NCBI GenBank assembly: GCA_013397695.1
Contig: VYZI01000053.1
Location: 2,385,762 to 2,449,761 of the forward strand
Direction: 5' to 3'
DNA: 64,000 nucleotides
Origin: Centropus unirufus
Lineage: Eukaryota > Chordata > Aves > Cuculiformes > Centropidae
This document shows, piece after piece, positions 1 through 9,397 of this stretch. The number at the start of each line of letters is the position of its first letter. Within the stretch, counting starts at the first letter, position 1. Position numbers and translations under genes: made by a program. The notes beneath the pieces were generated by a model, which was given only the letters and a program-made list of their open reading frames with translations, was not told where the DNA came from and searched no databases.

Positions 1-525
1 ACATGAACTATTCTTGACAAAACAGAAAAGTGATAGCCACTGTTATTTGAAATGGGTATCATTAGTGATAAATCGGTCTGTACCCACAGCCTGGATACCA
101 TTTTCCTATCAGGTGTGTACAAAGACGTAGTTTAATGCCAAAAATCTCATTTTTCTAGTCAAGTTTTTGAGTACTTTCCTATCCCGTAAAGCTGCAGAAT
201 GGCAATAGGGCTTAGGGAAGCTACAGTGCCAGAAAACAGCGCTGAAATCAAAGCAGCTATGAAGCCAATTAGTTCCATCCAATGTGGCGTACATGTATCT
301 CAAGTTTCACTACAGCATGACTTACAGAAGATCATGGAGAATATCAGGTATGTGTTAAGGTTACATAAGAAATCTTCCCGACATTCAGTTCTCATTAGTT
401 TCTGAAAAATCTTAACTCTTCTGCTGCAGTATACGAAGATTTACCTTAAAGCGGAGGCTTTGTTGAAGAAAATGTGATCACACAGAAGCACAGACATCCC
501 TACAATGAGAACTAAAATCACATAC

Positions 526-634
526 CTGAATGCATCATCCAAGCCAAATGTTTAGCTGCTGGACTTTCTTCATAGGAGATGGATCTGACCAACATTCCAG
601 CACCAATCATGGCTGCAAAAGTTGCACCTATTGC
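526..634 (-). CDS. GHITM: GHITM exon 6 (last coding exon inside the window)
   Basis: This 109-nt exon runs from the acceptor TGTTTTTGCAG to the donor GTATGT. It encodes AIGATFAAMIGAGMLVRSIS, then the segment ending KHLAWMMHS, plus one base that should complete a glycine with the next exon. The next conserved segment (family motif GVMGAVVAPL) was looked for between 1 and 525 and is not there, so intron 6 crosses the left edge. Confidence 0.93.
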
Positions 635-3600
635 CTGCAAAAACATCAGAGCTCAAGTTAACATCAGGACATACAGTCTCTGCTCTAACCTCCTACTCTA
701 AAAATCAACAATGTAATTCTGGGAAAAGAGCATCCTCATTCATAACTGGAGCATCAATCAGTTTTACTCCTGTAAGGTTGCTGTCAGATCATTGCAAAGC
801 CCATCTTGCAGTAGTTCCCGTTTTATTTTTATGCAGTCTTCTAAGAATACAAGTTTAGCGGTAAGATGACATCAATCTCTTACTTATAGAGGGTAAAAGA
901 AGGAAAACATGGTCCTGGCTCCTTACTCTAATTCTCATTAAGATACCTGAAGCATCAGCCTTACTTTTCTCTTGTGCATTTCTCCACCCACAGACAATAC
1001 TTTGTTCACTTTTGCTACCTGTGATTTTTAAACTTTATTGCCTCCTCTAATTGGTGATTCCAAGCGGAATCATCCAGCAGCGAGCAAGCTGGTCAGAAAT
1101 GCACAACTTAGCTTTATCACCAAGGATGTATCATTAAACTCCTCTCTGTAAATTATGTAGGTGTTAGCATTTAACTATTATAGTTCCACTCCACTTAACA
1201 CATTGAATAAATACTAAGCAGATGCATTTTGTTACAAGTTTGCCTGGATGATTTGCACACCAGTATTACTTTAGCCTTGGCAAACAGTCAATGGCTTTTA
1301 AAGAGCTATACAGAGGAGCACAGGGAAGAGTAAGAATGCATGAAGACCTCTGTTTCCATTTTTGAAGTGTGACAGAAATTGGCATGTGATGCTAATGATG
1401 CTATTTCAAACAATTCCTTACTTACACATGGCAAGGACAGTATAGCATCTTTTGGCTGATGTAATTTGTCTTTGACTAAGTAATACAGAAAAAGGTGCAT
1501 GTCAGCATGTGATTAGAATCGCCAAATCTTAATTCAAAGAATCATTAGGATAGATAAGTAGTCTTGACAAATAAGAACACTACTGTGTGTGCTGCCTTAC
1601 TTCTCACTGAGAAGGTCACACTTGACATTTTTTTTTGTATTAACCCTCACATTATTTCTCTAAGAGCAGCTTACCAGCCAGGAGCCTCTCATCATCAGGC
1701 TCATGAGTACTGGAGTTCTGCTTACAGCCACGGCAGAGAGTGCCGTCAAGCCAATGCTTCCCGCAAAGTACATGTAAGTAGAGTGAATTCTGTCTTTCAC
1801 ATATTGTGGCCAAATACTGGAAAATAAACAAGTCAGATATAGCTGTGCAGTTACCAGTACCAGAACAGAGACCAAATAAAAACACAAGCAAGCTGTAAAA
1901 TACATTCGCAGCTATGGATGTGAAGGAAGTTTCCCAACAATGGTGTGGTCTAGCAACTTCTGCCATGAGTTCACTTTACAAGGGTAGGCTGAACTTCTAA
2001 ATCTTGCTGGTCTGGAGAAACATGGCTCTCTAGAAATGCTGCAAATTACAAGTTATCGTAGTTCCATCTGAAGTAGTAAGCATAAGATGGGCAATAGAAT
2101 AGCAAATGCTTTTTAACCACAGAAAACCAGAGAATGTTATTTTTATATACATAAATTTAATTGAACTAAGGAAAAATGCCTACAGAATTTGGTGTTCTAG
2201 GCACCAAGTAGCCTGATGAGCACCTCACAAACTGCTGAGTCACAGGTCACCTGATATCACAAGACACAAGCGTCATTTTGAGAGCTCTAACAATAGCAGA
2301 CCCAAATGATAGCAAGGGTTTCACAGTACAATTTGGTCATGCAATGGACAGAAAGCTTTTCCTGCCGACACCAAATTTAAATGCAGTACACACATTTTCT
2401 CCCATTTTATTCTTTGGACTTGTTACTGAACAGTCTTGCAGGAACAGCTGGCCCAGTGGTCTTCAGTTTTACAGAAGCTTACCCTTCACAAGGTATCTGT
2501 GGCACACCTTGTAAGACCTATTTATATACTATTCACAAACAAATCTCAAATTCAGTGATACAAAGGAACTCACTGAAGTCAACACCAGTTAATGCTCGAG
2601 TCATTCATATTTTGCTTTCAGTTATATGCTGTAAAACCCTGCACAAAGATGAAGGCTTTCTGTTCAGAGCTTACAAAATATGTAAGCTGTGTGCATGCTG
2701 GGTGATACCAGGTAAAGAGACTGATATTAAGAGGACAGACATTTGCTCAACCTACTCTTCACTTATAACAGTAAGTTATCTTACTTACGCAGCTCTTTCA
2801 ATGGCTCCAATCTCACTGGACATGCCCATTCCATAGTAACAGAGGGCCCCCAGGCCAACAGCAGCCCCTCCAGCCACAACAAACTTCCCCAGGCGATCAG
2901 CTGGGTAAAGGAAAAAAAAATAATCCCCACTCTCGTGAATGTTTTTTCTTGGATACTTAGTAACATCCTCACATGAGTTTTGTTTCATTTACAATAGGTA
3001 ATCCATGCTGGGCTTACTTCTTAAAGTTCCACTTAACTTCTCGTCAGTACATTACCAGTTCTCAGTGAGACTGAGGGATTCCCAAAGCTCATGGGGAACA
3101 ATACACAATTTGCCATTGGTTTCTGCAGTCCAGTTTTCAGGCATACTGCCTGTGTGCCAGGTATTAGATTACTGCTATGAATATAAATCAGTATCAAATA
3201 TCATAAAATGTAGTTACAACTGAAGAAATAGCAGAAGTGACCAAATATCTTCAGTCATGTAATTCTAAGTCTACACTTTCCCAATCTGTTACAGCTAAGT
3301 ATCTCCAAACTGCGAAGTAATTGTAGCTTTAAATTTTACAAGGAAAGGCAAGCAGAGAAACTGTATCCAGACATTTGAGAGACACCACTAAGCAAGCTTG
3401 GATACGAAACAATATTCTCCATCTCTTCAGTGGATTGAAAGAAACCAACTCCTTCGAGAAGTTTTAAGTTAAGCTTCAAAGATTCTCAGTGTTTAAAGCA
3501 GAGCTACTCTACCTTTAATTGCTGTTTCTGCAGATGGCTCAAATGCTGCTTCTTTAATTTCCTGGCCAATTTTTCCACGCCTTACACCCGTTCTCACTCT

Positions 3601-5223
3601 GGTGGCGTAACACTGTTAGATTCAGAAATAAAATAGAGGATCAATTTAATTGCTACAGTCTTGTATTTATCTTTGCTTACCTCCCAAAGACACGAAGCAA
3701 CTGTGCTCAAAGAAAACAACTGAATATTAAAGTTTAGGAATCTTTATGAATACTGTTGACACATTCTAGAAACACAGAACCTATGCAATGAATTTCAGAC
3801 GCTGATGTTCTCAGTTTGTGTTTCTTCTACTCTTGTCTCACTATACAATAAAAGGCCATAAGGCCTTTCCTTCTGTAAAAAGATACTCCTTACTTTTTCA
3901 TTTTGTAAGAAAACTGTTTTGCTTTTTACATAAAAACCCTTTACATAAACACTTCTGTAAAAATATATTTTTGCACAATACTTAAATCTCACATACACCA
4001 AATATGGAAAAGTAGCACAAATTCTTTCAACTCTAGCCTTGATTTAGAGAGCAAACCGTGAATCACGGCCTACAAACTTAAATACTTTTAAAGCTGTTAA
4101 GCTCCAAATAAATATAGCATGCTGCTCAAAGTCTTAGCAAGCTGCTAATGCAATGTACAATAAACTTGTATTAAAGTTCAGAAACAACTTGTGGAGTTTC
4201 CTTACCATTTTTTCTCTAGGAATTTCTAAATTATTTTACAGGCAGCTGAACAACCAAGGGTTCATTCAAAGCTGCAAGGCTGTTTTAACACTAAAGCTTG
4301 AAACCTACAAGTATTGCTATTGAAGCAGTAAAATTCAGCAACCTTACAGCATTTCACTTTTGTTATGTTTTGCATCTAAGGAAATTCAGCCCGAGACTAA
4401 TGACGTAGCACGCCCCAGAGAAGTAAAACTACCATAAAACACATACAAGCAGAAAACTCACACCCCCAGCACACCTACAAACTTAGGGTGCTTGCAATAG
4501 TTTTCTATGCCTAGGAGGAAAACACAAAGGAGGTGAAGAATCTGCCACTAGCACCTTCTCCAAGATGATTACAAAAGAGCAATACCTCCCAACAGCTGAG
4601 CACTACCCAGACAGAAAGCGCATCTGAAACATCTTCTCTTATTAAGGAATTAACAGACATGGGTGTCCTAGGACAATGGCAGTACAGCTCTAAAAACATG
4701 TTGGGACTAATTCTTTGAAAAATAAAGTTTTTACTTTAATACTATATTTAAGGCTCTTGATTGAGAACAGGGAGCTAAGAGGTGGTCACTGAAGAACTGC
4801 TCCTCCCTCGTTACACAGTAATTTGTTCATCATAAACTACATCCTTTAGGTTCTTATTTTCCAATAATTTCAATGGGGAAAGAGACACGGGAACAGAACG
4901 TGTTACTTCTATTGGTTTAAAAAAAAAAGGTTTTTTGATTAACATTTTTCCTTCAATATATTAGAATAGATACCTCAAGCAGAATGCTTGCCATCATTTA
5001 AAACATGTACTCCATGCAAAGCAATTCTTTTAGCATAATACTCAACCCTTTAAAATATCAGCAGTCAGACCCATTAAAAAGAAAAACACCTTACCTGGTT
5101 AGGCTGCCACAGTCTGTATACATTTATATTGGAGTTCTTCAAAGCCGGGGAAGCCTGAGTAATGGTAGGGCGGATAGTCTGGCATGATAATGCCCTCAGG
5201 CATACTAGCCTAGCGGCCAGCAT
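526..5223 (-). CDS. GHITM: GHITM / TMBIM5 coding sequence, residues 1-197 (partial, five exons)
   Basis: The coding join on the minus strand is 5223-5095, 3612-3513, 2900-2789, 1816-1675 and 634-526: 592 nt, or 197 codons plus one base, with no internal stop. The product is growth hormone inducible transmembrane protein (TMBIM5, MICS1). It is a Bax-inhibitor-1 family protein of the mitochondrial inner membrane, linked to cristae structure and to Ca2+/H+ exchange (established knowledge). The N-terminus begins MLAARLVCLRAL, basic and hydrophobic as expected of a mitochondrial import signal. Conserved blocks are VRRGKIGQEIKEAA (about 53-66), FVVAGGAAVGLGALCYYG (about 82-99, first hydrophobic segment), IWPQYVKDRIHSTYMY (about 115-130), a hydrophobic stretch at about 131-146, and ATFAAMIGAGMLVRS (about 165-179). 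The region around residues 30-45, at the exon 2/3 boundary, is the least conserved against the human protein as I recall it. The C-terminal half is outside the window. Confidence 0.93.
1675..1816 (-). CDS. GHITM: GHITM exon 5
   Basis: This 142-nt exon starts after the acceptor TATTTTCCAG. One base completes the split alanine codon, followed by 47 codons from IWPQYVKDRIHSTY through the hydrophobic AGSIGLTALSAVAV to MMRGSWL. The donor is GTAAGC. This is the most recognisable GHITM block in the window. Confidence 0.95.
2789..2900 (-). CDS. GHITM: GHITM exon 4 (first membrane segment)
   Basis: This 112-nt exon lies between the acceptor TTTACCCAG and the donor GTAAGT. It encodes ADRLGKF, then the glycine- and alanine-rich segment VVAGGAAVGLGALCYYG, then MGMSSEIGAIERA. 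It is nearly identical to the equivalent mammalian segment as I recall it. It leaves two bases for a split codon. Confidence 0.94.
3513..3612 (-). CDS. GHITM: GHITM exon 3
   Basis: This 100-nt exon runs from the acceptor CTAACAG to the donor GTAGAG. It encodes the segment from CYATRVRTG to ETAIK, including the conserved basic RRGKIGQE block just after the import signal. It begins in phase 0 and ends after one base of the next codon. Confidence 0.92.
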
Positions 5224-5254
5224 GGTTGTTTCGATGTTTTGCTATACTCTGTTC
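5095..5254 (-). CDS. GHITM: GHITM exon 2 (start codon exon)
   Basis: A minus-strand acceptor (ACTTACAG, with its AG at 5256-5255) precedes 31 nt of 5' UTR. The ATG is at 5223-5221 and 43 codons follow. The donor GTAAGG directly follows the codons for PNQ. The first in-frame ATG gives the known family start MLAARLVCLR, which settles the start choice. The exon ends in phase 0. Confidence 0.92.
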
Positions 5255-6534
5255 CTGTAAGTGCAAGAGAAAATAGACTTTACTATTTTGCAATGTGGTC
5301 TTCAGACATCCAGGAATGCTTGCAGGTTATTCTCAACTACAGTACAGCCTGTAAGATAGCCAGTATTAGTACTAAGAGTGCTGTAGTAAGAGCTAGAACC
5401 TTCTTAAATGCACAGTTTAATTCTGTTCTATCTATACGCATACCCATATCCATCAGAAACCTATCTTTTACAACTTACCTGGAAACACGATAAGCCACTT
5501 TTCATACTCCATTTTTAATTCATACACTTTTCTTCAGTTATAATCAAGGCCTTTTATGAATTTAATTTTGAGTCACTTTAGCAATTAACTATTATTTTAA
5601 GACATAACGCTGCATGAGTACTCTGCCCTCCAAATAGATGCACATGAAGATCCTCCAAATTTACTTAAACTTTAGCCAAGTAAAACCCCAAAATTGTAAA
5701 TAGCATAACATATGCAGTGGAAAGTTTTAGAGCGCTCTCAACACATCTTTTGAGGAATTAATTAGCTTTACTGACATGGCACTCAGTCAAGGTCACAGCC
5801 CAGAGTGCAAGCTCAGATATCTTGCGCAGTTTGGCCCTGAAAACAATGATGTAACTCACAGGCAAGTTAACAGCGTAAGCAGATGCCAGCCTGTAGGCTC
5901 TATAGGTAGCTTTAAAAATGCAGCTTACTCCCACAAATAGCACACGTGTTACACACAAAGTCCCCCAAGTCCTTGTAGTTACATATTTTAATTAAGGCTA
6001 CACATAAGCTCTGATATCACGAGATACCCCACTACCACTACACTTCTAACAACTGTTCATAGCTTACACATAAAGAGTCCATATGTGCTCCAACAGAAAA
6101 GCATTCTAAACAGAGCTGATGTTAAACAAGCATGAGAAACAAGCGCCCACAGGCAGCATCAACCACGAAGTAAAAGGGCGAAAATAATCCCGCTGCAAGA
6201 AAGTCACTTCGATTTGAAGCTCAGTTATGAAACCCCACTTTCATCAGCAGGGGCGCCTTCAGAGACACAGCCTGTTCCCACCACCAGATCCCACTCTCCT
6301 ACTGCGGAAAATCACTTCTCATGGACTCAGTGACAGCTACACATTGATTTTTATTGGTTTTTTTTTTTGTTTGTTTGTTTTTTAAACTGACATTTGAAGC
6401 AAGACAACTTCAAGGACTGGATTAGGGATGAGCGACGGCAGAGTGAAAACTAAACACCACCAGCATCCCCAGCCCGCCGAGCGGCGAACACAGCAGTGAC
6501 AACACAAAACCGAACCCCGGCTGCACCACGACGA

Positions 6535-6548
6535 GGGGGGGGGGGGGG
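6535..6548 (+). repeat. Poly(G) run of 14
   Basis: A run of 14 G on the plus strand lies directly before a CR1 fragment. Runs of this kind are length-unstable and prone to sequencing error. Confidence 0.9.
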
Positions 6549-6728
6549 CCTGGCCCAAGTTGCCCAGAGACATCGTGGCTTCCCCATCCCCGGTGGTGCT
6601 CAAGGTCAGGCTGGACGGGGCTTTGAGCAACCTGATCCAGCGGGATGTATCCCTGCCCAGGGAAGGGGAGGGTGGAACTGAATGATTTTTATGGTTCCTC
6701 CCAACCCGAACCATTCCATGATTCTACG
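6549..6728 (+). mobile_element. CR1 LINE, 3' end fragment (in GHITM intron 1)
   Basis: The sequence reads as the 3' untranslated end of a CR1 retrotransposon: a 'ttgcccagag' phrase, 'ggggctttgagcaacctgatcc', 'ccctgcccaggg', and a tail 'cccgaaccattccatgattc'. It is 5'-truncated like most CR1 copies and has no coding capacity. It lies antisense to GHITM. Confidence 0.88.
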
Positions 6729-6840
6729 AGCAGGCCTCAGGCCTGGGCCTTGTTCCCGCCCCTCCTTTCCCCCTCACCGCACTCCAGCCGCGGGACCCAG
6801 AGCCCTGGAGCCCCTTCCCCAGCCCAGTCGCCCACCTCAA

Positions 6841-6900
6841 TCCCCATTCCCTGGGTCCCCATTCCCTGTGTCCCCATCCCCTGTATCCCCGAGTCCCCGC
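6841..6900. repeat. 15-bp minisatellite, four units
   Basis: Four consecutive 15-base units start at 6841, 6856, 6871 and 6886, each built on TCCCCATTCCCTGNN. The first two differ at two positions and the last unit is the most diverged. The array ends next to the candidate GHITM exon 1 donor (6906-6901), so in the transcript it would form the first bases of intron 1 as a G-rich run. Confidence 0.85.
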
Positions 6901-7255
6901 ACCTACTTCGCCCCCGACCGCTCCGCGCTGCGCCCACAAACCCGGAAGTAGCGCCTCGCAGCAGAAGTGACGCCCGCCTGCGCCGCCGCGTAGTAATTGG
7001 CCCGCTCCTCACGTGACTCCAGCGCCTGCAAACGCCATTGGCTCGAGGCGGCCGGGAGCCGCGCAGCGCCGCGCTCTGCGGCAGCCATGTTTGCTAAGGG
7101 CAGGAGAAGCTTCGGGAAGCCAAGCGTGGGCAGGGCTTTGCCTGTCGCAGCCCGTAAATCGGGCGCTGCGGAGGGGGAGCCGCCTCCCTCCTGGCACTGG
7201 AAGCGAGAGCTGCGGCTGGCAGTGAGCAGGCGCCGCGTCCCAGGCTCCCCTGGGA
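6890..7255 (-). promoter_or_regulatory. GHITM: CpG-island promoter of GHITM
   Basis: This stretch is far richer in G+C and CpG than the surrounding AT-rich DNA. It contains an ETS/GABP-like CCGGAAGT (6942-6949), a CACGTG E-box (7010-7015) and two CCAAT boxes reading on the minus strand (7000-6996 and 7041-7037). No TATA box is visible. The CCAAT boxes lie about 40-90 bases upstream of the likely minus-strand start, the usual arrangement for a housekeeping mitochondrial gene. A YY1-like core (GCCAT, 7084-7088) lies on the plus strand. Confidence 0.7.
6907..6960 (-). other. GHITM: Candidate GHITM non-coding exon 1
   Basis: On the minus strand a good donor (CGAA then GTAGGTGCG) lies at 6907/6906, in a CpG-rich stretch about 1.65 kb upstream of the exon 2 acceptor. 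It has no ATG that would compete with the exon 2 start. The 5' end is not defined and is given only as roughly 6960. The call rests on the donor, the CpG island and the known presence of an untranslated first exon in mammalian GHITM. Confidence 0.55.
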
Positions 7256-7374
7256 AACATAAAATATTTAATAAAATCACAGAATGGTTTGGGTTGAAAG
7301 GGACCTCCACGCCCATCCAGTTCCAACCCCTCCCACTCGTTTCCTTGAGTGACCTTAACTCTGCTTTCGCCTAA
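7087..7374 (+). other. Short open frame leading away from the GHITM promoter, tail made of CR1
   Basis: An ATG in a fair context (GCAGCCATGT) opens a 95-codon frame. The first 55 or so codons are arginine- and glycine-rich and come from the CpG island. The rest crosses an inverted CR1 fragment. I recognise no domain. CpG-island promoters often give divergent non-coding transcripts, so this may at most mark one. Open frames are common by chance in GC-rich DNA, and I do not call it a gene. Confidence 0.15.
7274..7337 (-). mobile_element. CR1 LINE, short 3' end fragment, minus strand
   Basis: The stretch 'cacagaatggtttgggttg' followed by 'aaagggacctcc' and 'catccagttccaacccc' is the reverse complement of a CR1 3' end. 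Only about 60 bases remain. It is the mirror image of the plus-strand copy that starts about 75 bases further right. Confidence 0.85.
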
Positions 7375-7410
7375 ACAAAAATATTCCACGATTTGTCATA
7401 GTAACTACTT

Positions 7411-7562
7411 GCATCACCTCCCTGGAGGTGCCCAAGGCCGGGCTTGATGGGGCTTTGAGCAGCCTGATCCAGTGGGAGGTGTCCCTGTCCATGGCAGGGG
7501 GTGGGAACTGGATGGGCTTTGAGGTGCCTTCTAACCCAAACCTTTCCACAATTCTGTGATTC
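7411..7562 (+). mobile_element. CR1 LINE, 3' end fragment
   Basis: It contains 'cctggaggtgcccaaggccg', 'ggggctttgagcagcctgat', 'ccagtgggaggtgtccctgt' and a tail ending 'acaattctgtgattc'. It is a 5'-truncated, non-coding CR1 copy. Confidence 0.9.
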
Positions 7563-7774
7563 CAAATGAAGTCAGCCATTAAGGAATTCAGTTTCCAAAA
7601 GTTAGTCCTGGAAAAAAAGAGTTTTGGGTTTATTTGAACAAAGAAATACTGGGGAAGGGAAAATTAGCTGGTGGGAAGCTTTCTGGTTTTCTGTCCAGTG
7701 CCCTGTTCTGATTCTGTGCAGGAATGTAGTGGGAAAGCAAGGGCTGGAATTGTTGATGAATAGGAAATAAAGGA

Positions 7775-7935
7775 GGTGGGAAACCTGCATGGATGAACAA
7801 GTTGCCCTTGGGAATACTCAGATGGAAGAAGGAAGTTTATAGAATATGGAAAAGAGGACTGGTCACTCAGGACGAGCATAGGATGGTCCTTCACGGTCCT
7901 TTCGCACCCAGACCCTCCTGTAATTCTGTGATTTT
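7775..7935 (+). mobile_element. CR1 LINE, ORF2 linker remnant joined to a 3' end
   Basis: From about 7780 to 7890 one frame reads PAWMNKLPLG, then WKKEVYRIWKRGLVTQDEHR. This resembles the part of CR1 ORF2 between the endonuclease and reverse transcriptase domains. It runs directly into 'ggtcctttcgcacccagacc' and 'aattctgtgatt', a worn CR1 3' terminus. The reverse-transcriptase part and most of the 3' UTR are therefore missing, which points to an internal deletion or two fused fragments. Confidence 0.6.
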
Positions 7936-7959
7936 ATCTCCCTTGCCAAAATGAAATGA

Positions 7960-8300
7960 ATGCCTTGCGGCCGGCACTTCTGGTGTAAAGTGACGTCTTC
8001 TGGGCGAACCGCCGGCTGGATTTTTCTTTATGTAAAACAAAAAAAAAGGTGGTTTGAGCGCAACAAAACCCCCCCAGCCTTCTGCAGGCGATCTCCGTGC
8101 AGCGAGGGGCCCGGCTCGCCCGCCGCCCCTGCCCGGTGGCCGCGGTGGCCGCTGGCCAGCAGATGGCACCAGCTCTGTGGGAACCCCCAGGGTTCGCTTC
8201 CAAGGAGCGCAGGAGCCTCTCCCTGCGCTTTTCCCCGTCCATCTTATCAGGGGCTTGGTTTCCTGCCGCAGTGTTTGAGATGTGCCCGTAAAGGTCGGAA
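7960..8300. promoter_or_regulatory. Second CpG-rich patch upstream of GHITM
   Basis: About 1 kb upstream of the GHITM promoter, G+C and CpG content rise again, most strongly at 8090-8165. A CRE-like TGACGTC lies at 7991-7997. It could be an outlying part of the GHITM CpG island, an enhancer, or the start of a non-coding transcript leading rightward. No splice-linked coding sequence was recognised. Confidence 0.35.
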
Positions 8301-8309
8301 AAATCAAGC

Positions 8310-8860
8310 ACTTTTCAGACTCTTTTGGGGGTTGCAGCAAGCGGACATTCCTTGCTGAGCTCTGGGTGGGTGTGGGATCAGCTCCCCCTGACACCCAGGC
8401 ACCTGTGCTAGGGCTTTTCTACCTTCCTCAGAAAGGCTTTGTGTAGTCACACTGCTTCTCAGAACTCATTTTAATAATGGCATAGTCATTAGTCCTGTCA
8501 TTTCTACCGGTAGGGTCTCTCTGGTGATATTCGGGAATTGCTTCTATGGTTTTGTCAAGCAGCATCCAGGTTAAAGGGCTCTCGTGCACCACGTCCTCTC
8601 AGCAAGGTTCTCCTCCAGCCAGCTGATTCTGGCTTTCTAGTCACACTGTACTCCTTTCCTTCAATTTATGCGTCTCGAGCCTACAAAGTTACCCGTTACT
8701 CTGAGCAATTATTATGCAGGGATACAAATCTGTACAGGCTATCAAAAAATGGCAAGGAGATGCTTGGCAGTGAGTGCACCCAAGTGGGCTGCAGTGGCCA
8801 TCAGGGCAGTGGCTTGGAAGGCACACAGATCTGCTGCTGGTGTTTGTGGCATCTCCCCAT
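8310..8860. other. Unique intergenic DNA, nothing recognised
   Basis: Moderately AT-rich sequence between the CpG patch and the tandem array. Short open frames here have no recognisable domain. Confidence 0.5.
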
Positions 8861-8871
8861 GCTTTAGCCCT

Positions 8872-9083
8872 GCTCGTGGCCTTGTTCTCACCTTTACTGC
8901 TTGCTATGTGTGAATTTAAGCCTGTATGTTTCCATGGTTTGGTCTTGCTTATGGTCTTTTTGTCACCTTGCTCCCTGCTTTTGCTCTTCTCGTTACCTTT
9001 TTATTACCCATCTCCAATTCGTTGGCTCTGCTCAAGGCCTTTTTCTCACTTGTGCCACTTGCTGTGTGTCAATTTAAGTCTTG
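8872..9083. repeat. Two-copy diverged tandem repeat, period 158
   Basis: The stretch at 8872-8925 (GCTCGTGGCCTTGTTCTCAC ... TGTGAATTTAAGCCTG) recurs at 9030-9083 (GCTCAAGGCCTTTTTCTCAC ... TGTCAATTTAAGTCTTG), 158 bases later. The period resembles that of the neighbouring array at 9398-9890, so both may be parts of one old satellite-like block. Confidence 0.65.
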
Positions 9084-9397
9084 CCCTTCTCAGGGTGTCA
9101 AAAAGTTCAAGACCTTTCTATTTCCCTTTAGGGTAGAGCACCCTGGTCATAACTGGGAGGTAAATCTTCCCCTTTATTAACTTCTTTTTGGTGTTACACC
9201 TGTTCTGTGTGGATCTGTTTCCTGCTTTAAGGCAGATATTTGCATGCCAGATAAACACAACACATAGTATTGTATACGTAAATTGCAGAAATGGATGTTT
9301 CCAGCCCTAGTCATAGCCTTGCCCAGGACAGAGACTTGCAAGGGTACTCCAGCCCTTCTAGGGGTTAAACATCACCCTTTTGGCTAAATTAAATTTT

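Larger units (their letters stand above)
1..6960 (-). other. GHITM: GHITM gene, 5' part (exon 1 to intron 6), runs off the left edge
   Basis: This is the transcribed span of GHITM on the minus strand. Its right limit is an estimate, because the transcription start is inferred from promoter motifs. Introns, in order of transcription, are 6906-5255, 5094-3613, 3512-2901, 2788-1817, 1674-635, and 525 down to the left edge. All five coding-exon junctions follow the GT-AG rule. A non-coding first exon with the start codon in exon 2 matches the known mammalian gene layout. Intron 1 holds a CR1 fragment, a T-rich run (about 6358-6383), a 14-base G run (6535-6548) and a 15-bp minisatellite. Apart from ordinary AT-rich sequence, I see nothing distinctive in introns 2 to 6. 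The remaining exons, about 150 codons by comparison with the 345-residue human protein, should lie to the left of position 1. Confidence 0.9.

Noticed and set aside
109..303. Minus-strand frame near the left edge as GHITM exon 7
   Set aside because: The next GHITM block (GVMGAVVAPL and onward) is highly conserved, and no frame here matches it, even though an acceptor-like TTTGATTTCAG is present. It is treated as intron 6.
2381..2836. 151-codon plus-strand frame opposite GHITM exon 4 and intron 4
   Set aside because: It is antisense to the gene, has no domain, and part of it is the complement of a coding exon, which favours chance open frames.
4827..4833. Possible C box (ATGATGA on the minus strand) of an intronic C/D snoRNA in GHITM intron 2
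   Set aside because: No CTGA D box at a suitable distance and no terminal stem were found.
7891..8394. 167-codon minus-strand frame over the CpG patch
   Set aside because: GC-rich DNA has few stops. Part of the frame is antisense CR1 and nothing resembles a known protein.
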